Shown: positions 24,774 through 35,130, counted from the first letter of the stretch. The stretch is DNA of 64,000 nt from Spirochaetales bacterium (GCA_016930675.1 JAFGGG010000035.1:62001-126000); one strand, 5' to 3'. Notes: a model not told the origin generated them from the letters alone. Numbers and translations are program-made.

Positions 24774-26195
24774 TTAGGGATTATTCTTCGGTAGGTCCTT
24801 TTCCAGTATTATCTGTTTGTTTTCATCTATAAGTGTATCGGTGAAGCGCAGCCATTCAATATAGCTTTTGTGTAATTGGACCATAATGGAGATTCGGGAC
24901 TGATTGATTGAGTCAAGGGTTTCGTATGCTTTAAGCACGTCGTCCAAACCTGATCTCCCCTGATTATAGCGGATCTCTTCGTCCCTTACTATTAAACGGG
25001 CTGTGCTAAGTTTTTGTTCGGCAAGTTCAAGCTGTTTGTTTAAAAAAGCAATTGTGTCACGAAGGGTAGTCAATTGAAGGTTTAGGTTTTCTTTCTGATT
25101 GGATTGGGATAATATTGATGCTTCGAGGAGATTCTTCTTTAACTCAACATCTGCGTTTGCCCCGGTGTTTAAAAGCGGCACACTGACGGAAAATCCCAAC
25201 TCAAGATCATTGGACTGGTTTTCCAACGGCAGGTACTCAATGCCGCTTATATTGTACGCCGCATACACCTTGGCTGTGGGCAGCAGCTGATCCAGGGCAA
25301 TATCAAGCTCCTGCCGGCTCATTGTTGTCAGAAGATCCAGCATTTTAACCGTTCTGCTTTGCAGCATAAATGCATCAATCTCGTTATCGATCTCGATATT
25401 ATATTCGGATAGAACAGGATCGCCCGGGATAGAACTAAATTCATTGCTGGTGAAACCTGTAAGCATGGCCACTTCTTTGCGCAATATTTCATAAGCATTC
25501 TCGGCTTTATTCAACTGTTCCTCGGCCGTTAAGACCTGCAACGTACTTTTATTCACGTCGATAGGCAGCGCAATGTTATACTGGCGTTTTTGCCGGGTAA
25601 GATTAAGCAGTGTTCTGCTCTGCTCAAGAGATTTTTCCGCGTACAATATGTTTTGATAGGCGGCGTACCATTCGATATAAAGAGCGATTACTTCCGTAAG
25701 ATAGTCCTCATAAGCCTCAAGGATCTGGTAACGGGCTAGTTCGTTTTCATTTCCCGCCATCAGCTCTTTAAGTCTGTTTGTGGTGCCGAAGGCATTATTA
25801 AGCACGGCCTGTTCCACTTTCAGTGAAACACTTGAGTTCTGCACGGTTCCTGAAACGGATCTTCCCGTATCATATTCTGCCGAAACTTCGGTTCCGCTTG
25901 CGGGAAACAGGCTGGAAAGAGTAACGCTTCCCGCCAGATGACTCCCTTCAGCCGAGTCTAAGGCTATGGTATAGTGCGCGGTTGTGTCCAGGATAAGTTG
26001 AATTTGAGGTGTGCCTAAAATACGGTTATACTTCAAGGATAGTTCCTGAATTAAGAATTCTTTAAACGTACCATGCCTGCACACCAGTTGCATAAAGGCA
26101 CTGAGGTCCAGAACAGTGGTTTTTTCCGTCTCTTCCGTGAATACCGCAGAACATATTGTTGAAAGTAATATTACGATACTGATAAATCGTGTCAT
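24774..26195 (-). CDS. TolC-family outer membrane efflux protein
   Basis: 473 residues from the ATG at 26195 (AAAGGAAAA just upstream; the open frame extends to 26231 inside the RND gene). Signal peptide about 1-20. Two related halves of long heptad-rich helices (about 135-240 and 345-450) with short strands between, such as SFSVSVPLLNTGANADVELKKNLL, match the OEP domain that forms the periplasmic tunnel. It follows the RND pump stop by one base, so it should provide the exit duct for that pump. It could also serve the YbhGFSR-like exporter. Confidence 0.9.
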   Translation of the reverse strand: MTRFISIVILLSTICSAVFTEETEKTTVLDLSAFMQLVCRHGTFKEFLIQELSLKYNRILGTPQIQLILDTTAHYTIALDSAEGSHLAGSVTLSSLFPASGTEVSAEYDTGRSVSGTVQNSSVSLKVEQAVLNNAFGTTNRLKELMAGNENELARYQILEAYEDYLTEVIALYIEWYAAYQNILYAEKSLEQSRTLLNLTRQKRQYNIALPIDVNKSTLQVLTAEEQLNKAENAYEILRKEVAMLTGFTSNEFSSIPGDPVLSEYNIEIDNEIDAFMLQSRTVKMLDLLTTMSRQELDIALDQLLPTAKVYAAYNISGIEYLPLENQSNDLELGFSVSVPLLNTGANADVELKKNLLEASILSQSNQKENLNLQLTTLRDTIAFLNKQLELAEQKLSTARLIVRDEEIRYNQGRSGLDDVLKAYETLDSINQSRISIMVQLHKSYIEWLRFTDTLIDENKQIILEKDLPKNNP

Positions 26196-26196
26196 G

Positions 26197-29100
26197 CTAT
26201 TTTCCTTTCTGTTCTTTAAAACGCAGTCCAAACTCCTTTACCCCGCAGTAAATGGCCGGTACAAGAACGAGTGTTATGATCGTACCGAATATGAGGCCCC
26301 ACGCCATGGTAAGCATCATTTCCGATAACATGGAATCGTAACCGAACACGCCGTATGCCGTGGGCAGCAAACCCGCTACAGTGGTGATAGTGGTAAGCAA
26401 CACAGCCCTTAACCTGGTTTTGGTAATATTGGCCACGCGCTGTCCGGGGGTGGATCCGTGATCGGGATTATTATATTCCTTTTCCAGTTTATCCAGGAGT
26501 ACAATGGAGTCGTTAACCACTACACCGGCCAAACCCAATGCCCCGACGGCCGAAAAGAATCCGTATATTAAAATCCCGTGAAGCTGCAGGGCGAATATAA
26601 TGCCCACACAGCCGAAAGGTATGGCAAAGAGAATAATAAACGGTTTAACCAGCGAATTGAGCGTAAGGGCCAATATCACATAGATTAGAAGAATGACGAT
26701 AATAATCGCCACTTCAAAATCTCCTCCCGCTTCACGGGTGTCGGCTATTTCCCCTCCGAAAGAAACCTGGGTAGTGGGATATTTTCGCGCAAGCTCCGGA
26801 ATAAGATTTTTCTCGAGATGTTCGGCGATCTCCAATGGGGTCATGTTAAACGGTAATTCCAATATGTCCGGTGCGGTTTGCGAAGTATCATCCCGGATGG
26901 AGGGTTCTTCTGCGGACAAGCTTGATCGGTCCGGGGGTGAACCGGTTTCTTCTGAAACAGTACCCGCAGCGCGAGCAGTCGGCCGCACAAGCTGATTATC
27001 CTCTTTATCCGTACCAGTAAGATCCGCGAACACATGAAGTACACGCTTGCCGTCCAATTTGCTGATTGTGTTGGGAGTACTATTCTTTGTTACGCTGACG
27101 AGTTTAAATAAAGGGATAAGATAATTTTGATTGTTTGAGAGTGGGATTTGGAGGACCGAGTTCATATTTTTCTTCAAGCCGCTGTCGATTGTAAGCATCA
27201 CCTGGATCTCTTTATCATCCATAATTATATCGTATACATTATTTCCGGACAGGATGGTTCGCAATGTCGAGGCTAACGTACCGACGCTTACTCCCAGCCG
27301 TTCCGCCAGGCTTCTATCAATCGAAATAACATTTTGCGGATATACCAGTTCCGCTTCTATTTCCTGATTTTTCAGCGAAGGCATCCTTTGCAGGTAAGCA
27401 AGGACTTCTTGCGCTACATTGTAACGCACACTGTCGTTGGATTCCTGGATGATAATATCGATAGGGCTGCCGCTGGATTGACCGAAGCGCGGGGCGGCAA
27501 AACTCAAGCTTATGAATCCCGAAAGCTCTCCCAGCTTTTGTTCCCATTCTTTGACAAGGTCCGCATTGGACTTCTTTCGCTGTTCTCTACTCACAAGATC
27601 GATGGATATGTTAAACTCATTTTCTTTTACCGCTCCGCCGCGCCGGCTGCGGGCAATACTGGAGTTGAAGCCCACCACCTCTTTTTCCAGGTACGGGATA
27701 AAAATATCTTCCACCTGCCGCATCAGTTTTTCGGTCTCGAATTTCAGGGTCCCTATGGGCGCGGCACCTGTCAGATGCAGATGAGTGGTTTCTTCTCTGG
27801 GGAACATGGAGAATTTCATCTGAGTAAAGAAGGTCAATCCCGCGAATAAAAGCAGGGCCGCCAGTATCAGAACAATCACTGTTTTAAACTTGAGAATACG
27901 GGTTAGCAGGTTCCCGTAAGCGGTTTCAACCCGCATAAACCAGTGAACCTTGGGTGAGGCGGTCTGCCGGTTGCCGGATTTTTTACTGCGTTTTTGGTAG
28001 CGCAGGTGGGAAGGCAGAATAAATATGGCCTCGAAAAGGCTTGAACCCAGCATGATAAAGATAATGACCGGTAAAAAAGCGGTAAACATACCGAATCTGC
28101 CCTTGAAGAAGAAAAGCGGTATAAACGCCGCGCAGGTTGTAGTAATACTCGCAACAATGGGCGCGAAAACCGCTGCTGTTCCTTTCGTGACCGCCTGCGC
28201 CGGCGGCAGGCCGCTGCTGCGCAGGCGGGTTACGTTTTCGGCCACTACAATGGCGTCGTCGACAACCATTCCCATAACAATGATAACCGCGGCCAGGGTC
28301 ATGTTGTTGATTGTATTCCCCAGAAGTGATGCAATAATCATGGTACTGGCCAAAGTAAAGGGAATGCCCATGGCTACCCAAATACTGCTTTTTGCATCCA
28401 AAAAAATAAAAAGGATAACGACAATAAGAATAAAACCCAGCAGTCCGTTTGAGGTTATAATTGAAAGCCGGTTGCGCACACTGACCGATTCATCGTCCAT
28501 AAAGTGCAATTCGATATTTGTCTGTGCCAGAGTGTTCTCGGTAAATTCAGCCGCGATCTGCTTGATACTGTCTACGGCCGCCAGAATACCGGTGCTCGAG
28601 GTTTTGGTTACCCTTAAGGTGACGGCTTCGTTCCCGTTGACTTTTGTTATCGAGTCGCGGGTTTCAAATTTATATGAAACCCGTGCCAGATCTTTCAGTC
28701 TGATTTTATAGCCTTCGAAATTGGCCCTGATAATGAGATTTTCAAGATGTGATATATCGATAAGCGCGGCATCCAATTTTATTTTTGTTGCCTCATCGTC
28801 ATCCAGTACACCCACGGGCTGGTTGATATTGCCCGCTTTGATCGCGCTGCTTATTTCGTTTAAGGAAATGTCATAGATACTTAATTTACTTGGATTAACG
28901 CTGATTTCTAAAAACCTGTTCAGATAACCTCCTGAATCCACATCGCTTACACTTGGAAGTCGTTTCAGCTTGTCTGCCAAGGTATCGCAATAGTCCTGCA
29001 GCACAACTCGTTCCTCATCTGACAAAATATCCGTATCCTGATAATAAAGGGCGAAATCAATAATAGAAAAACGAGAGGATTTAAATTCAATCACACGCGG

Positions 29101-29475
29101 AACATCCACGTCGTCGGGATAGTCGATATAGTTTAAGGCGTCACCGATTTCCGTAACCACGGTAGCGCGGTTTTGACTTGAAGGATCGAGTTCAATCATA
29201 ACCGAGCAGCTTCCCTGTCCCGAAGAGCTGGTAATTGTCTTTATCCCGTCGATCCCGTCAAGCGCAGACTCGATTTCACTGGTTATAAGCAAATCCACTT
29301 CTTCTGCGGTTGCTCCGGGATAGGAGGTGGAAATCCGCACCCGGTCGAAATTAATATTAGGAAGCTCTTCTTTACCTGTTTTTTCCCAAAACAGGACCGC
29401 TCCGATTATAACCGCTATAAGAAGGAAGTTGGTAAAAATATGTTTGCCGGAAAAGTATTCAATTATTTTTTTCAT
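26197..29475 (-). CDS. RND-family efflux transporter (AcrB/MexB-like)
   Basis: 1092 residues, slightly longer than the usual 1020-1050. Proton-driven inner membrane pump with twelve transmembrane helices. TM1 is followed by the periplasmic domain entry (RISTSYPGATAEEVDLLI). The TM4 proton relay carries the paired acids in VDDAIVVAENV, and TM2-TM6 and TM8-TM12 have the normal pattern, with VVVNDSIVLLDKL in the second half. The extra length includes a Ser/Thr/Pro/acid-rich insert at about residues 820-875 in the second periplasmic loop. No membrane fusion protein gene is adjacent: the operon holds only this pump and TolC. Substrate unknown. Confidence 0.93.
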   Translation of the reverse strand: MKKIIEYFSGKHIFTNFLLIAVIIGAVLFWEKTGKEELPNINFDRVRISTSYPGATAEEVDLLITSEIESALDGIDGIKTITSSSGQGSCSVMIELDPSSQNRATVVTEIGDALNYIDYPDDVDVPRVIEFKSSRFSIIDFALYYQDTDILSDEERVVLQDYCDTLADKLKRLPSVSDVDSGGYLNRFLEISVNPSKLSIYDISLNEISSAIKAGNINQPVGVLDDDEATKIKLDAALIDISHLENLIIRANFEGYKIRLKDLARVSYKFETRDSITKVNGNEAVTLRVTKTSSTGILAAVDSIKQIAAEFTENTLAQTNIELHFMDDESVSVRNRLSIITSNGLLGFILIVVILFIFLDAKSSIWVAMGIPFTLASTMIIASLLGNTINNMTLAAVIIVMGMVVDDAIVVAENVTRLRSSGLPPAQAVTKGTAAVFAPIVASITTTCAAFIPLFFFKGRFGMFTAFLPVIIFIMLGSSLFEAIFILPSHLRYQKRSKKSGNRQTASPKVHWFMRVETAYGNLLTRILKFKTVIVLILAALLLFAGLTFFTQMKFSMFPREETTHLHLTGAAPIGTLKFETEKLMRQVEDIFIPYLEKEVVGFNSSIARSRRGGAVKENEFNISIDLVSREQRKKSNADLVKEWEQKLGELSGFISLSFAAPRFGQSSGSPIDIIIQESNDSVRYNVAQEVLAYLQRMPSLKNQEIEAELVYPQNVISIDRSLAERLGVSVGTLASTLRTILSGNNVYDIIMDDKEIQVMLTIDSGLKKNMNSVLQIPLSNNQNYLIPLFKLVSVTKNSTPNTISKLDGKRVLHVFADLTGTDKEDNQLVRPTARAAGTVSEETGSPPDRSSLSAEEPSIRDDTSQTAPDILELPFNMTPLEIAEHLEKNLIPELARKYPTTQVSFGGEIADTREAGGDFEVAIIIVILLIYVILALTLNSLVKPFIILFAIPFGCVGIIFALQLHGILIYGFFSAVGALGLAGVVVNDSIVLLDKLEKEYNNPDHGSTPGQRVANITKTRLRAVLLTTITTVAGLLPTAYGVFGYDSMLSEMMLTMAWGLIFGTIITLVLVPAIYCGVKEFGLRFKEQKGK

Positions 29476-29614
29476 AAGTTATTAAACAATAATATAGGTT
29501 AAATATGTGTTCAACAATAAAAAGTGTAAGAAATTGTAACAAAGAATGAATAGAAATACTTTTTTTAGGTTTGAAAATGCCTCAGGCTTTTATTATGCTT
29601 TAAAAAGGATTGAA

Positions 29615-32095
29615 ATGTTTTTTCTTAAAGAGTTCGCCCAACTCATTGCTACCATATCCACTGAATTCGTGAATCTTGATTCCGTACAAATCGACGAGAG
29701 TATAAATAAAGCATTGCGGTTGATCGGAGAATTTGTCGCTATAGACAGAAGCTATATCTTTCAATTCCGCGACGGCAACAAGATTATTGATAATACTCAT
29801 GAATGGTGCGCGCAGGGAATAGAACCGCATATTGCAGGTCTTAAAAATCTGCCTGTAAAAAGTTATCCTTGGATTACCGCGCGCTTATTAAAAGGGGAGG
29901 TGGTATATTTCACGGAACTTGCAGAGCTGCCCGCGCGAGCGGCGGTAGAACGCGAGAGGTTCGCTGCCGCAGGTATAAAATCGCTGGTAAACGTTCCCAT
30001 GACTTTTAAAAGTCATGTAAGGGGTTTTATGGGTTTTGAAACCATACGCAAAGAAAGAGCCTGGGATGAAGAGGTGGTACTGCTGCTGCGCTTAATAGGA
30101 GAAACATTTTCCAGTGCTTTGGCACGAAAACATACGGAACAGGCCCTGCATGAGAGTGAGGAGCGGCTGAAACTGGCAATGGAGGCGACCAGTGATGGAG
30201 TATTTGACTGGCACATGCAAACGGGGGAGGCCTATTTCAGCCCGAGTTACTTTAGGATGCTGGGTTATCATCCCGATGAGCTGCCTGCATCCACGGATAC
30301 CTGGCAAAATCTCATTTATCCTGAAGACGGCAAATATATGCAAAAAATAGCTGAAGAGTATTTTCAGGGTAAACGCGTGTCCCATGAAGCTGAGTATCGG
30401 ATGAACACCAAAGAAGGTGGTTATAAATGGGTGCTCAGCCGGGGCAAGGCGGTTGAGTTTGACGAAAAGCATATGCCGCTGCGCATGGTGGGTACCCACA
30501 CTGACATAACAGAACGAAAAAATGCAGAACAAAAATTGAAACATACCGAACTGCGGTTAAGATCTCTGATCGAGCAGACATCAGATGCTGTATTCTGTTA
30601 TGAGTACAATCCGCCCATTCCCATAGATTTACCTTTAGAAAAACAGATCAAGCGCTTATATGAATGTGTACTGGTCGATTGTAATCTGGTTTGCGCTCAG
30701 TCTTATGGTTTCGAACGGATTGAGGATGTAATAGGACGCAAGCTAGTTGATCTTTTCGGCACCAGACCGGGAAATTTAAACAAACTGTTCAGGGATCTCA
30801 TTCAGGGAGGCTATCGAATAATCGACGGAGAAGGCACAGAGAAGCTGGCGGACGGGAGTGAGCGTTATTTTCTAAATAACGGGTACGGTGTGATTGAAAA
30901 CGGCAAGCTTTTACGTATGTGGGGCACGTTTCGCGATATTACGGACCGGAAAAAGGCGCAAAATGAGCTGCAAAAAACCCAGAAACTGGAATCGCTTGGT
31001 ATTATGGCCGGAGGAATTGCCCATGATTTTAATAATCTGTTGGGAGGTATTTTCGGCAATATTGAATTGGCCAAGGATAAAATACAGAACAACGCGGAGG
31101 CGCTTTATTTTCTTGATAAAGCCATGTCCGCTTACGCGCGCACAAAAGATCTTACCACCCAGCTGTTAACCTTTGCCAAAGGAGGCGAGCCTGTTAAGAA
31201 GAGTATCCCCATTCAGAAAGTACTTACAGAGTCATGTCAGCTCGCGTTAAGCGGTTCGAGTATCGTATGTAAAACCGTGTTGAAAAGCGGTAACGAATGT
31301 GTTTTAGCCGATGAAGGGCAGTTAAACCAGGTGTTCAGCAATATACTTATCAACTCGCGTCAGGCAATGCCCCAGGGAGGAAAGATTCTCATAACGGCCC
31401 AAGAGATAAAAGTGCGTCACAAGGACAGGAAAAATGTTGAACCGGGAAATTATGTGGAGGTAAGTATAAAGGATCAGGGGATTGGCATACCGCAGAATAT
31501 CATAGCAAGGATTTTTGATCCCTTTTTTACCACGAAACAGCAGGGATCAGGCCTGGGTTTGGCTGTTTCCTATTCAATTATTGCCAAGCATAACGGTTAT
31601 ATAGATGTGGCCTCCAAACAAGGCCAGGGTTCTTTGTTTCAAATCCTGCTGCCCGCGGGCAATTTATTTGAGTGCCAGGCTGAAGAACCGTCGGAGGATA
31701 CGGTTAAGCGGGGCGGGTCGGTTTTACTCATGGAAGATGAGCCTGTGGTTTTAGATGTCGTGCGTAATATATTAATCAAATTCGGTTATAATGTGGAAAG
31801 CGCACTCAATGGTGAGGAAGCGGTTGAGCTTTTCCGGACAGCGTTAAAGGATAAAAAACCGTTTGATATCGTGATCTTGGATCTAACCGTAGCCGGAGGC
31901 ATGGGAGGAGAGTGGGCGGTAACAAAAATAAGGGAATTGGATAAAAATGCTGTTGTGATTGCCTCCAGCGGATATTCCGCTAGTCATATTTTTTCACATT
32001 TTAAAGATTATGGTTTCAGCGGTGTGATAGCAAAACCGTATCGGATGAAAGAATTGAAAGAGCTTATTAATAATCTTATAGTTGATAAGACATAA
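29615..32095 (+). CDS. Hybrid sensor kinase GAF-PAS-PAS-HisKA-HATPase-REC
   Basis: 826 residues from ATG 29615 (AAGG at 6 nt); the frame is open from ATG 29546, which lacks a ribosome-binding site. An N-terminal GAF domain (about 1-170) is followed by two PAS domains (about 180-310 and 315-455; a PAC signature sits at MVGTHTDITERK). HisKA has phospho-acceptor H470 in GGIAHDFNNLLGG. The HATPase has DQGIGIP and GSGLGLAVSYS. The C-terminal receiver carries D756 in VILDLTVAGG. Soluble, with no membrane segments. It lies upstream of CheY, CheX and a membrane kinase and may feed the same phosphorelay, but has a 108-nt gap before CheY. Confidence 0.93.
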   Translation: MFFLKEFAQLIATISTEFVNLDSVQIDESINKALRLIGEFVAIDRSYIFQFRDGNKIIDNTHEWCAQGIEPHIAGLKNLPVKSYPWITARLLKGEVVYFTELAELPARAAVERERFAAAGIKSLVNVPMTFKSHVRGFMGFETIRKERAWDEEVVLLLRLIGETFSSALARKHTEQALHESEERLKLAMEATSDGVFDWHMQTGEAYFSPSYFRMLGYHPDELPASTDTWQNLIYPEDGKYMQKIAEEYFQGKRVSHEAEYRMNTKEGGYKWVLSRGKAVEFDEKHMPLRMVGTHTDITERKNAEQKLKHTELRLRSLIEQTSDAVFCYEYNPPIPIDLPLEKQIKRLYECVLVDCNLVCAQSYGFERIEDVIGRKLVDLFGTRPGNLNKLFRDLIQGGYRIIDGEGTEKLADGSERYFLNNGYGVIENGKLLRMWGTFRDITDRKKAQNELQKTQKLESLGIMAGGIAHDFNNLLGGIFGNIELAKDKIQNNAEALYFLDKAMSAYARTKDLTTQLLTFAKGGEPVKKSIPIQKVLTESCQLALSGSSIVCKTVLKSGNECVLADEGQLNQVFSNILINSRQAMPQGGKILITAQEIKVRHKDRKNVEPGNYVEVSIKDQGIGIPQNIIARIFDPFFTTKQQGSGLGLAVSYSIIAKHNGYIDVASKQGQGSLFQILLPAGNLFECQAEEPSEDTVKRGGSVLLMEDEPVVLDVVRNILIKFGYNVESALNGEEAVELFRTALKDKKPFDIVILDLTVAGGMGGEWAVTKIRELDKNAVVIASSGYSASHIFSHFKDYGFSGVIAKPYRMKELKELINNLIVDKT

Positions 32096-32203
32096 CGCAC
32101 CCATGCTGAAATGAGACGCTGCTGTTTATTTTTTCTTTAATTCTTATTGTTTTATGCTTATAATATTTTATAGTTAAGGTATGCATGGTAATGGTAGGAT
32201 TAC

Positions 32204-32578
32204 ATGAAGATACTGGTTGTAGATGATTCAAGAATTATGCGTAATATTATTAAAAACACACTGCAGTATCTGCACCAGCCCGACGATGAATATGTGGACG
32301 CAGCGGACGGCGTGGAAGCGCTCGAGATTTTAATGCATAATCATATCGATCTGCTTTTATTGGATTGGAACATGCCGCGTCTCAACGGTTTGGAGTTGGT
32401 GAAAAAGTTAAGGAGTATGGAGCAGTTTGTTCATCTCCCGATAATTATGATTACTTCCGAAGCGGCCAAATACAATGTCATAGAAGCGATCAAGGAAGGC
32501 GTTAATGATTATCTGGTGAAACCCGTAACCGAAAGGGGTTTGCTGTCTAAAATCAAACGGATTTTTCCTCATCTCTGA
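32204..32578 (+). CDS. CheY-like single-domain response regulator
   Basis: 124 residues, just a receiver. All active-site residues are present: D7, D8, phospho-acceptor D54 (LLLLDWNMP), T84 and K106 (VKP). There is no output domain, so it works by protein contact, as CheY does. It is followed after 80 nt by a CheX-type phosphatase and then a membrane kinase with Hpt and CheA-like ATPase, a self-contained signalling unit. AGGA precedes the ATG. Whether it acts on a flagellar motor or another target cannot be told, since no flagellar gene is in the window. Confidence 0.93.
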   Translation: MKILVVDDSRIMRNIIKNTLQYLHQPDDEYVDAADGVEALEILMHNHIDLLLLDWNMPRLNGLELVKKLRSMEQFVHLPIIMITSEAAKYNVIEAIKEGVNDYLVKPVTERGLLSKIKRIFPHL

Positions 32579-32658
32579 ACATGCTTATGATGCGGAGTAA
32601 CAAATTATGTTATAAAGCGCAGTCAGGATCATAAAAATTAAAGGAGCCGGTATTTAAA

Positions 32659-33129
32659 ATGGACATAAAATATATAGATCCCTTTATCAAGGCCACCGTA
32701 AACGTATTTGATGAATTTTTTAATGTTTTACCGGAAGTTCAAAAGCCGTATCTCCTGGATAAGGACGAAGAGCATGAATGGGATGTGTCAGCTATAATCG
32801 GGATAGCGGGAGAGGCTAAAGGGGCTGTGGTCATAAGCTTTCCCGCGGAACTGGCAAGCATCCTTACCTCACGACTTACCGGGAAAACAGTCCGGGAAAT
32901 TGATGAGGATGTGGTGGATACCATAGGCGAGGTGGTTAATATTGTGGCAGGAAATGCCAAGAAAGGTCTGGAAGAATATAGATTAATGATCTCTCTTCCC
33001 TCAATCGTACGCGGTAAGAATCATAAGATTGCCTGGCCGGGCAAAAACGCTCCCGTTATTGCCATACCCTTTAAGTCAGTTTTAGGCGAGTTTAATTTAT
33101 CGGTGATACTGGAAAACATTATTGCATAA
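32659..33129 (+). CDS. cheX: CheX-like CheY-P phosphatase
   Basis: 156 residues. The CheC/CheX/FliY phosphatase signature E91-x2-N94 with following G98-N99-A is seen in TIGEVVNIVAGNAKKGL. Only one such helix is present, as in CheX rather than the two of CheC. In Borrelia and Thermotoga CheX dimers dephosphorylate CheY-P. AAAGGAG precedes the ATG. Position directly between a CheY gene and a kinase gene supports the same role here. Confidence 0.9.
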   Translation: MDIKYIDPFIKATVNVFDEFFNVLPEVQKPYLLDKDEEHEWDVSAIIGIAGEAKGAVVISFPAELASILTSRLTGKTVREIDEDVVDTIGEVVNIVAGNAKKGLEEYRLMISLPSIVRGKNHKIAWPGKNAPVIAIPFKSVLGEFNLSVILENIIA

Positions 33130-33150
33130 CGTGCAGGATTAAGGATAGAT

Positions 33151-35130
33151 ATGGCAGGATTTTTAAATTCAATAAGACGATTTTGGAATAACATAACCAC
33201 GAGCGGAGCAGCAGGTATCCTCTCTATGGAACAGAAACGACGAGTTGTTTTCCTCAACAGTATCGACCTCGCCGGCATGTTTATTCTGCTTGCCTTTTCT
33301 GTAGTTAATTACCGCGACAACAAATTATTGATAGCAGCTTCACTGCTTTCGGCCTTTTTTATTCTTTTTTTTGCACTTATTTACATGAGGATTAAAAAGA
33401 AGTTTGTCTTATCAGGTTATATCGTCGTTATAACCATATTCTTTTTATTTTTGTTTTTATTGTATACAGGTGGCGTTGAAAAATCGTATTCACTCTGGAT
33501 ACAAACATTCCCGCTTGTGGCTATTTTTATTTTAGGATTAAGACCGGGACTCATAGCAACAGGTTTATACTTTATAGGCATAAGCTGTCTTGTTTTTATT
33601 CCGCAGGCTGCTCAAGTGGAATACGGGTTTTCTTTTGGGGTTCGTGTTATCGGCTCTTTTATTCTGGTATTTTTCTTTGCCCTTTTCTATGAAAACATTC
33701 GCAGCCAGACCCAAGAGACACTTGAAAAATTGTCCTCCGATCTTTTGGCGGCCAAGAAGCAAACAGACAGTATTATGGCCCATGTGGACGAGGGAATATT
33801 TTTGCTGGACAGCACGCTCAATATCGGGTCCGAGTATTCAAGAGAATTGGAAAAGATTTTCGGGATCAAGAATTTGGAAAACAGGTCATTGCTTAACTTG
33901 TTGGAGAAAAAGATCGACGAAAAAATATTTTCAGCCACAAAAGATTATTTGGATATGTTTTTTAAACCTACTATAAACATACAGCTTCTGGAGGAGATTA
34001 ATCCGTTAGACAGAGTGGAATTGCATTTTGTGGAATCTGATTTTGGATTTATTACAAAATATCTGGAATTCACTTTTGCTCCGATTATCAGTGAGGAAAA
34101 AACCGGCAACATTTTGTGCACTGTCAAAGATATAACCGAAGAAATTGAACTGGCCAAAAAACTCAAGGCTCAGGAAACCAGGACAAAGAAGCAAATGGAG
34201 CAGTTGTTCCAGATAATTAATGTGGATCCTGCCATGTTAAACGAGTTTATCCTTGATGCTGAGAGTGAATTGGAAAATATTAATACCTTACTCAAATCGG
34301 ATGAGAAGGATTATAATCTGATAATAAATTCAATATACCAATCGGTGCACGCGATAAAGGGTAATGCGCTTCTTTTAGGCCTATCTCATACCAGCAAAAA
34401 ACTGCACGGTATCGAGGATGAGATCAGTGAAGTGCGGGAAAAGGAATTAAGCTGGAATGAGCTTTTGAAGTTTACCATCAGACTTTCGGAAATTAAAAAT
34501 GAAATAAATGACGTAAAAGATTTGGTCGAGCGGGTTTTGGCTTTTAGGTCCAATAAAGACGTTAAAAAAATTGTACAGAAAGATCTGCTTATTAATGCTG
34601 TAGAGCGCACCATTAATGTATTGTCCAAAGAGAGAAATATAGAGGTCAACCTGGTAACGGATAATTTTAACAGCAAAGCAGTAACTGCGAAATACAGAAA
34701 AGTGGTGAAGGACATTCTTATTCAGCTTACCAGAAACTCGCTTGCCCATGGAATTGAAGAACCTAAGGTCCGCTCATCCCTGGCCAAAGAAAAGGTCGGA
34801 ACCATTATCATAAGCTCTGCTGTTGAAGACGGTAAGTTCACCCTTTCGTTCAAGGACGACGGCAGGGGCTTGAATGCGCACACTATAAAAGAAAAGGCAA
34901 AAAGCATAGAGGCGTTTAAAAACATGGATTTCGACGGCATGACCGATCAAAGGGTCTTAAGTCTTATTTTTCACCCCCGCTTTTCTACGGCAAAGGAAAC
35001 CACATTCGCCGCAGGCAGAGGAATCGGACTGAATCTGATTAAAGCAACTGTTGAAAAGAACGGCGGAAGCCTTAAGGTTCGATCAGCACGTGGTAAATTC
35101 TGTGAATTTGTTATTACCCTGCCGCTTTGA
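33151..35130 (+). CDS. Membrane histidine kinase with Hpt domain and CheA-like ATPase domain
   Basis: 659 residues. About residues 38-185 contain six hydrophobic helices (a 5TM/7TM-like sensor). A coiled coil and a PAS-like domain follow (about 205-345; it ends with TVKDITEEIELAKKL). An Hpt domain comes next, with H400 in QSVHAIKGNALLLG. The C-terminal part is an ATPase of the CheA kind rather than the ordinary HATPase: LTRNSLAHGIEEPKVR (N box), DDGRGLN (G1), and GRGIGLNLI (G2). There is no P5/CheW-like domain and no P2. It looks like a CheA relative that has moved to the membrane and lost coupling to chemoreceptor arrays. It lies 21 nt after CheX. Confidence 0.88.
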   Translation: MAGFLNSIRRFWNNITTSGAAGILSMEQKRRVVFLNSIDLAGMFILLAFSVVNYRDNKLLIAASLLSAFFILFFALIYMRIKKKFVLSGYIVVITIFFLFLFLLYTGGVEKSYSLWIQTFPLVAIFILGLRPGLIATGLYFIGISCLVFIPQAAQVEYGFSFGVRVIGSFILVFFFALFYENIRSQTQETLEKLSSDLLAAKKQTDSIMAHVDEGIFLLDSTLNIGSEYSRELEKIFGIKNLENRSLLNLLEKKIDEKIFSATKDYLDMFFKPTINIQLLEEINPLDRVELHFVESDFGFITKYLEFTFAPIISEEKTGNILCTVKDITEEIELAKKLKAQETRTKKQMEQLFQIINVDPAMLNEFILDAESELENINTLLKSDEKDYNLIINSIYQSVHAIKGNALLLGLSHTSKKLHGIEDEISEVREKELSWNELLKFTIRLSEIKNEINDVKDLVERVLAFRSNKDVKKIVQKDLLINAVERTINVLSKERNIEVNLVTDNFNSKAVTAKYRKVVKDILIQLTRNSLAHGIEEPKVRSSLAKEKVGTIIISSAVEDGKFTLSFKDDGRGLNAHTIKEKAKSIEAFKNMDFDGMTDQRVLSLIFHPRFSTAKETTFAAGRGIGLNLIKATVEKNGGSLKVRSARGKFCEFVITLPL

